In this document: one piece after another, positions 17,989-26,104 of the stretch
Layout: each line of letters opens with the position of its first letter
Position numbering within the stretch: position 1 is the stretch's first letter
Source: Caballeronia terrestris
GTDB lineage: Bacteria > Pseudomonadota > Gammaproteobacteria > Burkholderiales > Burkholderiaceae
Assembly: GCF_001544515.1 (NCBI RefSeq)
Contig: NZ_FCOL02000003.1
Location: forward strand, 186,001-250,000
DNA length: 64,000 nucleotides
Direction of reading: 5' to 3'
Notes under the pieces: model-generated
What the model was told of the DNA's origin: nothing
The model's input: only the letters and a program-made list of their open reading frames with translations
Database searches by the model: none
Translations under genes and position numbers: made by a program

Positions 17989-18642
17989 ATGGCAATAGCG
18001 ACGCTGACCATCAGTAGCAAGAACTACTCCTCGTGGTCGCTGCGCGGATGGCTGCTGACACGTTTCAGCGGCCTGCCGTTCGAGGAAGTCGTCATGCCCG
18101 TCGACGATCCCCGTGCGCGCGCGGAACTGCTGCTGCTCTCGCCGTCGATCCTTGTGCCGTGCCTCGTTCACGACGGCATCAAGGTCTGGGACACGCTCGC
18201 GATCGCCGAATACCTGAACGAAGTGTGCCCCGATGCCGGGCTCCTCCCGCCCGAGCGCCGTGAGCGCGCGCATTGCCGCGCGATCTGCGGTGAGATGCAT
18301 TCGGGCTTCGCGTCGCTGCGTTCCGCCCTGCCGATGAACCTCAAGGCGCACTTACCCGGCTTCAAGGTGTGGGCGCGCGCGCAGACCGACATCGAACGGG
18401 TAACGACGATCTGGCACGAATGTCTCGCGCAATACGGCGGGCCGTATCTGTTCGGCGAGCGCACGGCCGCCGACGCGATGTTCGCGCCCGTCGTGACACG
18501 TTTCGTGACCTACGACGTGAAGCTCGATCCGGAGATCGTCACGTACGGACAGACCATTCTCGCGATGCCGGAGATGCAGGAATGGATCGCCGACGCGCAG
18601 CACGAAGCCGAGGAAATCGACGAACTCGACGCGGAGTTTTGA
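17989..18642 (+). CDS. Glutathione S-transferase family protein
   Basis: A 217-aa GST. The N-terminal thioredoxin-like domain has the catalytic-region SKNYSSWSLRGWLL, the cis-Pro segment ILVPCLVHDG and glutathione-contacting DTLAIAEYL. The all-helical C-terminal domain includes YLFGERTAADAMFAPVVTRF. ATG at 17989 follows GGAG. It is divergent from phaZ across a 235-bp spacer and 85 bp upstream of the Crp/Fnr gene on the same strand. It probably conjugates or reduces electrophiles; the substrate is unknown. Confidence 0.88.
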   Translation: MAIATLTISSKNYSSWSLRGWLLTRFSGLPFEEVVMPVDDPRARAELLLLSPSILVPCLVHDGIKVWDTLAIAEYLNEVCPDAGLLPPERRERAHCRAICGEMHSGFASLRSALPMNLKAHLPGFKVWARAQTDIERVTTIWHECLAQYGGPYLFGERTAADAMFAPVVTRFVTYDVKLDPEIVTYGQTILAMPEMQEWIADAQHEAEEIDELDAEF

Positions 18643-18727
18643 AGCGTCTCATGCGGCGGGTTTTGGTTTTAGCCGCGCCGTGAACGATACTGTTGGATGA
18701 ATCCTCCGCGATGGGCCGAGGCAGGTC

Positions 18728-19444
18728 ATGTCATCCGCAACCGATGTTCGGCAGCGTGCCGCGCTTGGCGCCGGGGCGATGCCGTGCCCGGACCGTCCCA
18801 TCACACCGCCCGACCTCTCCCCCGACGACCTCGCCCGCATCGATTCGATCCAGTTCCCGACCCGCACCATTCATCGCGGCGAAACGCTCTACCGTACGGG
18901 CGACGATTTCCGCAGCATCTACATCGTGCGCGTAGGCTGCTTCAAGACCGTGATCACGCATCACGACGACCACGAGCAGGTTACGGGCTTTCATCTGCCG
19001 GGCGAGACGCTCGGGCTCGACGGCATCTGCACCGACCGTCACGCCTGCGAAGCGATCGCGCTGGAAGACAGCTCCGTGTGTATCGTCGCGTTCGATCTGC
19101 TTGAAACGCTGTGCCGCGAAGTCAGGACGATGCAGCATCACGTGCATCGGCTGCTCTCGGGCGAGATCGTGCGCGAGTCGGCGCTGATGGTCATGCTCGG
19201 CACGATGACGGCCGAGCAGCGCGTGGCCGCGTTCTTACTGGATCTGTCGGCACGACTGGCGGCGCGCGGCTACTCATCGGCCGAATTCCAGTTGCGCATG
19301 ACGCGCGAGGAAATCGGCAGTTTTCTCGGACTCAAGCTCGAAACCGTCAGCCGGATGCTGTCCAGATTTCAAAAGGACGGCCTCATCGATACGCGCGGCA
19401 GGCAGGTGCGGATTCTCGATCGCGAGAAGCTGTCGCGCGTCTAG
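18728..19444 (+). CDS. Crp/Fnr-family regulator with FNR-type HTH but no N-terminal Cys cluster
   Basis: 238 aa. A cyclic-nucleotide-binding-like beta roll covers about residues 40-140 and is followed by a dimer helix. The HTH recognition segment GSFLGLKLETVSRMLSRF carries the Glu-Ser-Arg set that reads TTGAT half-sites in FNR. FNR oxygen sensing uses clustered N-terminal cysteines; here that region has only one Cys (MPCPDR), with other Cys scattered at about 80, 100 and 107. It may be DNR/FixK-like or sense by other means. An FNR-type box upstream of the HPF-like gene 3 kb away is a likely target. Confidence 0.87.
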   Translation: MSSATDVRQRAALGAGAMPCPDRPITPPDLSPDDLARIDSIQFPTRTIHRGETLYRTGDDFRSIYIVRVGCFKTVITHHDDHEQVTGFHLPGETLGLDGICTDRHACEAIALEDSSVCIVAFDLLETLCREVRTMQHHVHRLLSGEIVRESALMVMLGTMTAEQRVAAFLLDLSARLAARGYSSAEFQLRMTREEIGSFLGLKLETVSRMLSRFQKDGLIDTRGRQVRILDREKLSRV

Positions 19445-19448
19445 CGCC

Positions 19449-20435
19449 TCAGCGCACCTTCAACACCGCCGCGCCCGTCACGCGCCCTTCGCGCAGGTCG
19501 GCGAGCGCGCGGTTTGCATCGGCGAGTCGGTATTCGGTCGTGCGCATCTCCAGATGGAATTGCGCGGCGAGCTTCATGAACGCGCGGCCGTCGTCGCGCG
19601 TGAGATTCGCCACCGACACCACACGCCGCTCGCCCCACAAAAGCGCGTACGGAAACGACGGAATGTCGCTCATGTGAATTCCCCCGCACACCACGACGCC
19701 GCCCTTCGCCACCGCCTTCAGCGCCGCCGGCACGAGCGCGCCGGCCGGGGCGAAGATGAGCGCGGCATCGAGTTCGTCGGGCGGCAATTCGTCGCTGCCG
19801 CCGGCCCAGTTCGCCTTCAGATCGAGCGCGAACTGCTGCGCGGCGGCATCGCCCGGACGCGTGAACGCGTACACCGCGCGCCCCTGGTGACGCGCCACCT
19901 GCGCGATGATGTGCGCCGCCGCGCCGAACCCGTAGATGCCGATGCGCCGCGCGTCGCCCGCCATCGCGAGCGTGCGGTAGCCGATCAGGCCCGCGCACAT
20001 GAGCGGCGCCGCTTCGATATCCGAATAGCGCGCGGGAAGATGCAGGCAATAGCGGCTGTCGGCGACAACGCGCTCCGCGTAGCCGCCGTCGATCGTGTAA
20101 CCGGTGAATGCGGGCGCGTCGCAGAGATTCTCGCGGCCCGCGCCGCAATACCGGCAGTGCCCGCACGTATGCCCGAGCCACGGCACGCCGACGCGATCGC
20201 CCGGCTCGAAATCCGTCACGCCGACGCCGACCGCCGTCACCACGCCCACGATCTCGTGTCCCGGCACGAGCGGCAGCTTCGGCTTGTCAAGCTCGCCATC
20301 GACGACGTGCAGATCGGTCCGGCACACGCCGCACGCGTGGACGTCGATCAGCAACTGGCCAGTGTCGGCGATCGGGTCCGGCAGGTCGGCTTCGCGCAGC
20401 AAGGGCGACGTTCCGTCGAAGATCATCGCGCGCAT
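19449..20435 (-). CDS. Zinc-dependent alcohol dehydrogenase
   Basis: A 328-aa medium-chain dehydrogenase. The catalytic zinc site includes CGVCRTDLH and GHE (PLVPGHEIVG). Four structural-zinc cysteines lie in GHTCGHCRYCGAGRENLC. The Rossmann motif (GIYGFGAAAH) is a variant of GxGxxG. It would oxidise alcohols or reduce aldehydes with NAD(P). It is convergent with the Crp/Fnr gene, 4 bp apart. In Pseudomonas and Burkholderia such enzymes are often under ANR control, which fits this setting but is inference. Its ribosome site AAGGAA sits in a hairpin. Confidence 0.9.
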   Translation of the reverse strand: MRAMIFDGTSPLLREADLPDPIADTGQLLIDVHACGVCRTDLHVVDGELDKPKLPLVPGHEIVGVVTAVGVGVTDFEPGDRVGVPWLGHTCGHCRYCGAGRENLCDAPAFTGYTIDGGYAERVVADSRYCLHLPARYSDIEAAPLMCAGLIGYRTLAMAGDARRIGIYGFGAAAHIIAQVARHQGRAVYAFTRPGDAAAQQFALDLKANWAGGSDELPPDELDAALIFAPAGALVPAALKAVAKGGVVVCGGIHMSDIPSFPYALLWGERRVVSVANLTRDDGRAFMKLAAQFHLEMRTTEYRLADANRALADLREGRVTGAAVLKVR

Positions 20436-20443
20436 GACGTTCG

Positions 20444-20458
20444 TTCCTTTTTAAGGAA
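20444..20458 (-). promoter_or_regulatory. Hairpin sequestering the Shine-Dalgarno of the zinc alcohol dehydrogenase
   Basis: On the minus strand TTCCTT-AAA-AAGGAA forms a perfect 6-bp stem with a 3-nt loop. The 3' arm AAGGAA is the ribosome-binding site, 8 nt before the ATG at 20435. Folding would occlude it, suggesting translational control. The stem is AU-rich, so temperature or a ligand could shift it. Confidence 0.5.
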
Positions 20459-20563
20459 GTGCTCACAGAGCGGCGTGCTATCTCGAAAAATTAGCACCGC
20501 AATTTGCTGCAGCCGCAAAAGCCGGACCCAGGCTGCTTGTTGGGGCGCGGGCGAATCGCACTG

Positions 20564-20577
20564 GTGCACGCGTGCAC
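20564..20577. repeat. 14-bp perfect palindrome
   Basis: GTGCACGCGTGCAC is its own reverse complement. It lies 129 bp upstream of the alcohol dehydrogenase start and could be a dimeric-regulator operator. Confidence 0.4.
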
Positions 20578-21022
20578 TGCTTCGTGCTTTCACAGCCGCT
20601 AGTGATCTCGCTACACGCCGCGTCCGTGGCTCATTCTTGAGCATAAGCAAAGCAAATGCACATTCATACCAATGCGCAAAATGCTCGATGGACGGCATCG
20701 ATGGAAACGCATAGTGTTGTATCGAACGGGTCTCCGCAGATTCGCAACGACGCGGACTCAGAGCGCCGTTCAGCGCGATGCGAATTTCGATTGAACTTCG
20801 GCATCGGCCTTGCTTCTCACTAGAGTGGAAGAATGTAGCCAGCGCTATTAAAAGCGCCGTGAAGAAGAAGTTGCTGCGATGCAAGAGTGCACGGCCAAAG
20901 CCTGCACGCATCGCCCGCCCATCAGACATGGTCGGCATGAACGCGTTTTCCCGCGTCATGCCGTTATTGGAATACCGGTTCCCGGAACGACGTGGCGTGC
21001 GCCTGAAGCCGCGTGGTCCCGG

Positions 21023-21035
21023 GCGATTGAATCGC
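21023..21035. promoter_or_regulatory. 13-bp palindrome just upstream of the hypothetical gene at 21053
   Basis: GCGATT-G-AATCGC is a perfect inverted repeat 17 bp before the ATG, ahead of the GGAGG ribosome site. Its position suits an operator overlapping the transcription start or a small leader hairpin. Confidence 0.4.
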
Positions 21036-21052
21036 TATCGTGGAGGTTTGTC

Positions 21053-21427
21053 ATGCGTATCACCGTCAAGCTCGATGCGTTCGAGCGAGTCGATTCCGCT
21101 GCATTCGCCATCCTGTGGCTGGACAAGGAGACACGCCGCTGGTCACGCGAGGGACACCAAAGCGTCGATTTGCCGGACTGGGGCGGCCTGCAGGCGCGTC
21201 CCGACGGCACGCTGATTTGCGACCCGCATGCCGAGTCGCCGCTGTGCGTGCTCGAACACCTCGATTTCGATGCCGTCGGCGGATGCGTCGAAGGACAGGC
21301 TGGGCGCGCGCTGTGGTACATCGATGCGTCGCGCGCACCGGCGGCCGGACGCTGGCATGTGCAGTGCATCGACCGCGAACGTATCACGGCCGAGCACGGC
21401 GTCTTCGCGGGCGAAGAAGACGCCTAG
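21053..21427 (+). CDS. Hypothetical protein
   Basis: 124 aa, soluble and acidic, with no signal peptide or membrane segment. It is rich in Trp, Asp and Cys (ILWLDKETRRW, GGLQARPDGTLICDPHAESPLC, GRALWYIDASR). ATG at 21053 follows TGGAGG at a good distance; upstream in-frame starts have none. I do not recognise a family. It is convergent with the HPF/DUF2964-like pair, 13 bp apart. Confidence 0.65.
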   Translation: MRITVKLDAFERVDSAAFAILWLDKETRRWSREGHQSVDLPDWGGLQARPDGTLICDPHAESPLCVLEHLDFDAVGGCVEGQAGRALWYIDASRAPAAGRWHVQCIDRERITAEHGVFAGEEDA

Positions 21428-21440
21428 GGAAACACTTCGC

Positions 21441-21632
21441 TCATGGTCCGTCGCTTGGCAGCGGCATCAGGAGCACGACGAAGGTCGTCACGCCCGTGAC
21501 GATCGCGAGGACGCCGTAGAGCATCACGGCGTCCTGGTCGAAAAGCATGCCGCGTAACGCGGTCGAGATGCCCACGAGCGCAACGAAGACGGCCACCGCC
21601 GCCAGTACGATCCGCGATTCACCCCTGACCAT
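21441..21632 (-). CDS. Small two-helix membrane protein (DUF2964-like)
   Basis: A 63-aa protein with two predicted membrane helices, about residues 7-28 (VLAAVAVFVALVGI) and 38-58 (YGVLAIVTGVTTFVVLL). It resembles the short Burkholderia family DUF2964. ATG at 21632 follows GGAGA and overlaps the 3' end of the HPF-like gene by 14 bp, so the two are co-transcribed and probably coupled. Its function is unknown; co-expression with a ribosome-hibernation-like protein suggests a stationary-phase or low-oxygen role. Confidence 0.7.
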   Translation of the reverse strand: MVRGESRIVLAAVAVFVALVGISTALRGMLFDQDAVMLYGVLAIVTGVTTFVVLLMPLPSDGP

Positions 21633-21924
21633 GGCTTTTCTCCATCTCGCGCACGGCCGCGTCGAACGCGACGTGCAAAGCGGCGCGCGCGTCTTCATCG
21701 ACGCTATGCGGCATCGGGATCAGCTCGTGCGCGCGCATGATCAGATCGAGCCGCGCGTCGAAGCGATCCGCCCTCGAAGCCGAGCGCATCAGTTCCACCG
21801 CGACGTGGCAGCCAGTAAGGCGTCCGGCAAAGCGCTGCATGCGCGCGAGTTCTCCGGCCGCCGCGGCCTCGATGGCCGCCGATCCGGCGAATCCGCGATA
21901 CGCGATCTGCATGCCGACTTCCAT
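21619..21924 (-). CDS. HPF/RaiA-like ribosome-associated protein
   Basis: A 101-aa protein matching the layout of short ribosome hibernation factors. It has strand MQIAYRGF, helix SAAIEAAAAGELARMQRFA, strand CHVAVELMRS, strand DARLDLIMRAHELIPM, and a final helix VDEDARAALHVAFDAAVREME. Such proteins bind the 30S decoding region and shut down translation in stress. Starts at 21924 or 21912 are both possible. A symmetric FNR-type box lies 61 bp upstream, positioned so that an AT-rich -10 follows. It overlaps the small membrane-protein gene downstream. Confidence 0.72.
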   Translation of the reverse strand: MEVGMQIAYRGFAGSAAIEAAAAGELARMQRFAGRLTGCHVAVELMRSASRADRFDARLDLIMRAHELIPMPHSVDEDARAALHVAFDAAVREMEKSHGQG

Positions 21925-21984
21925 GACGCCGCCCTTGCACGCTCATACCTCTTTCTATTTTTGTAGCCCCGATGCTCGCATGCG

Positions 21985-21998
21985 TTGACCTGCGTCAA
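21985..21998. promoter_or_regulatory. FNR/ANR-type box
   Basis: TTGAC-CTGC-GTCAA is a perfect 5-4-5 inverted repeat differing from the FNR consensus TTGAT-N4-ATCAA by one symmetric pair. Placing it at -41.5 on the minus strand predicts a start near 21950, with AT-rich DNA at -10 (21957-21962) and a leader of about 26 nt to the HPF-like gene. On the plus strand the corresponding -10 is GC-rich, so the minus-strand operon is the likelier target. Confidence 0.7.
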
Positions 21999-22184
21999 GG
22001 TCTGCAAAAGCGTCCACACAAGCGTCCGAAAGGCTTGCCAAAGGCATGCCTGCTCTGGTGTTTTCCCTTGGCTCTGCCCGCGTGCGTTGTTGGTAGTATC
22101 AGTTGCCGGCATCGTTGCGGGAACGAACGCGCACGCGGCCGGCCCCCACGCGCCGCACCGACTCGCAGACCACGGGAGACACGA

Positions 22185-22610
22185 ATGAATCAATCAAAAT
22201 TCAGCGATCCGTTTAGCCAGTTCGCCGCGATGTTCCAGCAGTACAAGCTGCCGGGATTCGACGTCTCGGCGATCCTGGAGGCGCGCCGCAGGGACGTCGA
22301 GGCGCTCGCCGCGACGAACCAGGTCGCGTTCGGCGGCATGCAGGCGCTGCGCGACAAGCAGCTCGAAATCCTGCGCCGGACGCTGAGCGAGCTCGAAGCG
22401 ATCGCGACGCAGTTCGAGGCGTCGTCAAGCAAGCCGCCTTTCAATGCGACCGAACTCGTGCAACGCGCGCTGCGCGACGGTCTCGCCGACATGCAGGACA
22501 TCGCGCGCACCACCCAGCAGACTCAGGCGGAAGCCTACGCGCTCGTTTCGAAGCGCATGGAAGACGCGCTGAAGGAGCTGAAAGCATCGGTGAACCGGCC
22601 TCAGACCTAG
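22185..22610 (+). CDS. Phasin-family protein
   Basis: A 141-aa, almost wholly helical protein. An N-terminal hydrophobic patch (FSQFAAMFQQYKLPGFD) precedes heptad-like helices (LEARRRDVEALAATNQVAF, AYALVSKRMEDALKELKASV), as in phasins that coat PHB granules. ATG at 22185 follows CGGGAGA. It lies divergently from the HPF-like operon across a spacer with an FNR-type box. Together with phaZ 5 kb away it supports a PHB-metabolism context. Confidence 0.78.
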   Translation: MNQSKFSDPFSQFAAMFQQYKLPGFDVSAILEARRRDVEALAATNQVAFGGMQALRDKQLEILRRTLSELEAIATQFEASSSKPPFNATELVQRALRDGLADMQDIARTTQQTQAEAYALVSKRMEDALKELKASVNRPQT

Positions 22611-22661
22611 CCAGAGCTCAGGTCCGGGGCTGCGCGCCATGCGGCCAAGCAGAGGTTTTCG

Positions 22662-23474
22662 ATGGCATACGACGATTTCACCGCGTTCGAACACCGGGGC
22701 TGGGAGCATCTGGTCCAGCCCTACGAAAACTACTTCGTCAGGCTGACCGCGCAGTCGCACGGCGCGCTGCTCGATGCGCTCGGCGTCGGCGACGCGAGCC
22801 GCATGCTCGACGTCGCGACCGGCCCCGGCACGCTCGCGGCGGCCGCCATTGAGCGCGGCGCGACGGTATCGGGCATCGATTTCTCCGCCGCGATGATCGC
22901 CCACGCGCGGCAGACGTATCCGGAAGTCGAATTCCAGGTCGCGAGCGCCGACAAACTCCCCTTCAACGACGAAAGCTTCGATGCGGTCGGCATCGCCTTT
23001 GGCATGCTGCATTTCCCAGACCCCGAAGCCGCGCTCGCCGAGGCGTTCCGCGTGCTGCGCAAGGGCGGGCGCGTCGCGTTCACGGTGTGGGCGGCGCCAG
23101 AAAAGGCGATCGGCTTCCAGATGGTGCTGAAAGCCGTGGAGATGCACGGCCGGATGGACGTCGCGCTGCCGGCCGGGCCGCCGTTCTTCCGCTTCAGCGA
23201 CGCCGACGAATCGAAAAGTGTGCTCACCAATGCGGGTTTCGCTGATCCGCAAGTGATCGAAGTCGAGCAGACGTGGCACATCGCGCCGCCCGAAACGCCG
23301 TTTCACAGCCTGCTGCGCGGCGGCGTGCGCATGAGCGCGCTGCTCAACGCGCAGGAGCCGCCGGCGCTCCTGAAAATCGAAAGCGAAGTGAAGGCGAGCG
23401 TGGCCCGCTACATGCAGAACGGGCAATTGCTCGTGCCGATGCCGTGCGTGCTCGCGTCGGCGGTCAAGCGCTGA
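22662..23474 (+). CDS. Class I SAM-dependent methyltransferase
   Basis: A 270-aa UbiE/Methyltransf_11-type enzyme. Motif I is MLDVATGPGTLAAAA and the acidic residue after strand 2 is in VSGIDFSAAMI. Motif II/III regions are SADKLPFNDESFDAV and LAEAFRVLRKGGRVAF. It starts 51 bp after the phasin-like gene and overlaps the convergent hybrid kinase gene by 11 bp at its 3' end. The substrate is unknown. Confidence 0.87.
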   Translation: MAYDDFTAFEHRGWEHLVQPYENYFVRLTAQSHGALLDALGVGDASRMLDVATGPGTLAAAAIERGATVSGIDFSAAMIAHARQTYPEVEFQVASADKLPFNDESFDAVGIAFGMLHFPDPEAALAEAFRVLRKGGRVAFTVWAAPEKAIGFQMVLKAVEMHGRMDVALPAGPPFFRFSDADESKSVLTNAGFADPQVIEVEQTWHIAPPETPFHSLLRGGVRMSALLNAQEPPALLKIESEVKASVARYMQNGQLLVPMPCVLASAVKR

Positions 23475-25998
23475 CGTCGCTGTCGGTGTGGCCCGTCAGT
23501 TCGCTTTGCAGCACCGCAAAATCGACGGGTTTCTGCAGCACGCGCACGCCCGGAATCGGCTCGCCGATCACCGCGCTGTTGCCGTAGCCGGACACGAGCA
23601 GGACGCGGATCGCCGGGCGCGTCTGCCGCACGTCGCGTGCGAGTTCGGCGCCCGACATGCCGGGCAGCGTCAAGTCGGTGAGCAAGATGTCGAAGCTGCC
23701 CGCCGAGAGCACCTCCACCGCCTCCTCCGCGCTCGCCACCGCCGTGCATTCGAGACCGAGGATCGTGAGCAGGTCGTGCATCGCTTCGCGCGAATCGCCA
23801 TCGTCTTCGACCAGCAAGACCGAGCGCTGCCCCGCGGCGCGCGGCATCTCTTTCGGCGGCGGGCTTCCGGCGCGGCGCGCGCGGTTCTTTTCGAGCGCCG
23901 CGCGAATCTTCCTCGCCAGATCGTCCCGCCGATACGGCTTGTTGAGCAGACTCACGCCCCGGTCGAGCTTGCCCTGGTGGAAGATCACGTCGCGCGTATA
24001 GCCCGACGTGAAGAGCACCGCGATCGGCGGCGAACACGCGGCCGCGCGCCGCGCCAGTTCGGCGCTCTTCACCTCGCCGGGCATCACGACGTCGGTAAAC
24101 AGCAGGTCGATGTCGAGCCCGCTTTCGATCAGCTTGAGCGCCGCGTCGCCGTCGGGGGCCTTCAGCACTTCGTAGCCGAGCTCCGTCAGCATCTCGACGG
24201 CGGCGAGCCGCACGTCGGCATCGTCCTCGACGACGAGAATCGTCTCGTGCGCGCCGAGCGGCACGCCGCCCGTGTCGACGGTTTCGGGCGTTTCCGCCTC
24301 GTCGCAGCGCGGAAAGCAGAGGTGCACGGTCGTGCCGCGCCCCGGCTCGCTTTCGATCGACGCATGCCCGCCGCTCTGCTTCGCGAAGCCGAACACCATG
24401 CTCAAGCCGAGGCCCGTGCCGCGTCCGTCGGGCTTGGTGGTGAAGAACGGCTCGAATGCGTGTTCGAGCACCTCGGGCGGCATCCCGGCGCCCGTATCGG
24501 TGACGGAAAAGCACAGGTAGTCGCCGCGCGCCAGCTCGGGCGTCTCGCGCCATTCGCCCGCCCCCACGACGACGTTGCGCGCCCTCAGCGTGAGCGTGCC
24601 TTCGCCGTGCATCGCGTCGCGCGCGTTGATCGCGAGATTGAGGAGCGCGTTCTCGAGCTGGTTCTTGTCGACGAGCACGTTCCACAGCTTTTCGTCGAGG
24701 TTCGTCCGGACGGCGACGGTCTCGCCGAGCACGCGGTGCAGCATCTCCGTCATTCCAGCGAGCAGCCGCGCCGGATTCACCACCGCCGGTGACAGCGGCT
24801 GGCGCCGCGCGAACGCGAGCAGTTGCGCGGCGAGACGCGCGCCGCGCTGCACGGCATCCGTCGCGGCGGAGATGCGGCGCTGCGCGGCCGCGTCGCCGCC
24901 CGCGCTCGTCGCGAGCATCTGAAGATTGCCGCCGATCACCTGCAGGACGTTGTTGAAGTCGTGCGCGACGCCGCCCGTCAGGCTGCCGATCGCCTCCATC
25001 TTTTGCGCCTGGCGCAATTGGGCCTCGGCGGCGGTGCGCGCGGCCACCGCATCGGCGACGCGCTGCTCCAGCGTGCTAGTGAGCTGGCGCAGCGCCTCCT
25101 CGGCGATCTTGCGCTCGTGGATGTCGATCAGGACGCCGGGGAAGCGCAACGGTACGCCGGTCGCGTCGAGCTGGCAGCGGCCGTTCGCCTGCACCCAGCC
25201 GTAGCTGCCGTCCGGGCGGCGGATGCGGAACTCGATGTTGAACGGCTCGTTCGATTGCAGCATCTCGCCCGCAAGATGGGCGATGCGGTCGCGGTCGTCG
25301 GGATGGACCGTGCGTTGCGCGACTTCGCGCGGCAGGCCGTGGGCGGCGGCGTCGGCATCGACGGAAAAGGTGCGCGCGAAGCGTTCGTCGCCGCGGATGG
25401 TGTCGGTCGCGACGTCCCACACCCACGTGCCGAGCACGGCGCCCGTGTTGAGTGCGAGTTGCAGGCGCTCGTTGGTCGCGCGAAACGCGGCCTCCGCCGA
25501 CTCACGATGGCGCTCGGAGAGCACGCGCCCGGTCGTCTCCACGACGATCGACAGCACGCCGGCCGGCGCGCCGTGGTCGTCGGCGACGGGGCTGTAGTAC
25601 AAATCGAGCCACACGTGCTCGGGCCGCCCGTTGCGCAGCAGCACGAGCTCCTTGTCGTGGTAGGAGAGCGTCGCGCCCGCGAGGCAGGTCTCCATCACCT
25701 GGCGGTTGAAAGCCGCGACCTCCGGCCAGCCGAGCTCGACGGGCGCGCCGAGCAGATACGGGTGGCGCCCGCCCGCGAATTCCGCGTAGGCGTCGTTGTA
25801 GATCATGTAGCCCTGGCGGCCCCAGAGCATGACGAGCGGCACCGGCGACGCCAGCAGGAGCTGCACGGCGGCGGCCAGGCTGCGCGTCCAGGCGTCGATC
25901 GGTCCCAGCTCGGTCAGCGACCAGTCGAACGCCTTGATGCGTCCGGCCATCTCGCCTTTCCACCCCGGGCAGCCGTGGTCTTCCGTCAAGAAGGGCAT
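23464..25998 (-). CDS. PAS hybrid histidine kinase with two C-terminal receiver domains
   Basis: About 844 aa with no membrane helix, so probably cytoplasmic. Two PAS-type domains (about 30-160 and 185-310; the second ends FPGVLIDIHERKIAEEAL) are followed by a coiled coil. HisKA has the phosphoacceptor His in GGVAHDFNNVLQVIGG and the HATPase has DTGAGM and GTGLGLSMV. Receiver 1 has Asp in LLFTDVVMPG and lacks the usual spacing before its Lys; receiver 2 has DILLTDLTLPGMSG and VLQKPVD. ATG at 25998 follows GGAGAA. The HDFNN type often pairs with no fixed regulator. Confidence 0.92.
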   Translation of the reverse strand: MPFLTEDHGCPGWKGEMAGRIKAFDWSLTELGPIDAWTRSLAAAVQLLLASPVPLVMLWGRQGYMIYNDAYAEFAGGRHPYLLGAPVELGWPEVAAFNRQVMETCLAGATLSYHDKELVLLRNGRPEHVWLDLYYSPVADDHGAPAGVLSIVVETTGRVLSERHRESAEAAFRATNERLQLALNTGAVLGTWVWDVATDTIRGDERFARTFSVDADAAAHGLPREVAQRTVHPDDRDRIAHLAGEMLQSNEPFNIEFRIRRPDGSYGWVQANGRCQLDATGVPLRFPGVLIDIHERKIAEEALRQLTSTLEQRVADAVAARTAAEAQLRQAQKMEAIGSLTGGVAHDFNNVLQVIGGNLQMLATSAGGDAAAQRRISAATDAVQRGARLAAQLLAFARRQPLSPAVVNPARLLAGMTEMLHRVLGETVAVRTNLDEKLWNVLVDKNQLENALLNLAINARDAMHGEGTLTLRARNVVVGAGEWRETPELARGDYLCFSVTDTGAGMPPEVLEHAFEPFFTTKPDGRGTGLGLSMVFGFAKQSGGHASIESEPGRGTTVHLCFPRCDEAETPETVDTGGVPLGAHETILVVEDDADVRLAAVEMLTELGYEVLKAPDGDAALKLIESGLDIDLLFTDVVMPGEVKSAELARRAAACSPPIAVLFTSGYTRDVIFHQGKLDRGVSLLNKPYRRDDLARKIRAALEKNRARRAGSPPPKEMPRAAGQRSVLLVEDDGDSREAMHDLLTILGLECTAVASAEEAVEVLSAGSFDILLTDLTLPGMSGAELARDVRQTRPAIRVLLVSGYGNSAVIGEPIPGVRVLQKPVDFAVLQSELTGHTDSDVSA

Positions 25999-26104
25999 GC
26001 GGTGTTCTCCGCCCATTCGGAAGATGGGTCGTATGTTGTTATGTCGTGAAGCGGCCGGTTGCGCCGCGTCTTATCGATTTTAGGTCACGCAGGTTGCAAA
26101 GGCT

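Larger units (their letters stand above)
20459..21052. other. 594-bp intergenic region with palindromes and a degenerate FNR-like site
   Basis: No convincing gene is seen; the open frame at 20423-20959 (minus) has atypical composition and no ribosome site. The stretch is less GC-rich than its neighbours. It holds a 14-bp palindrome (20564-20577), a degenerate FNR-like site TTGAG-CATA-AGCAA at 20637-20650 (8 of 10 consensus bases), and a 13-bp palindrome at 21023-21035. It must contain the promoters of the dehydrogenase (minus) and the hypothetical gene (plus). Confidence 0.5.

Noticed and set aside
20423-20959. 178-aa minus-strand ORF in the intergenic region
   Set aside because: Overlaps the Zn-ADH start, has no ribosome site, and contains no recognisable motif.
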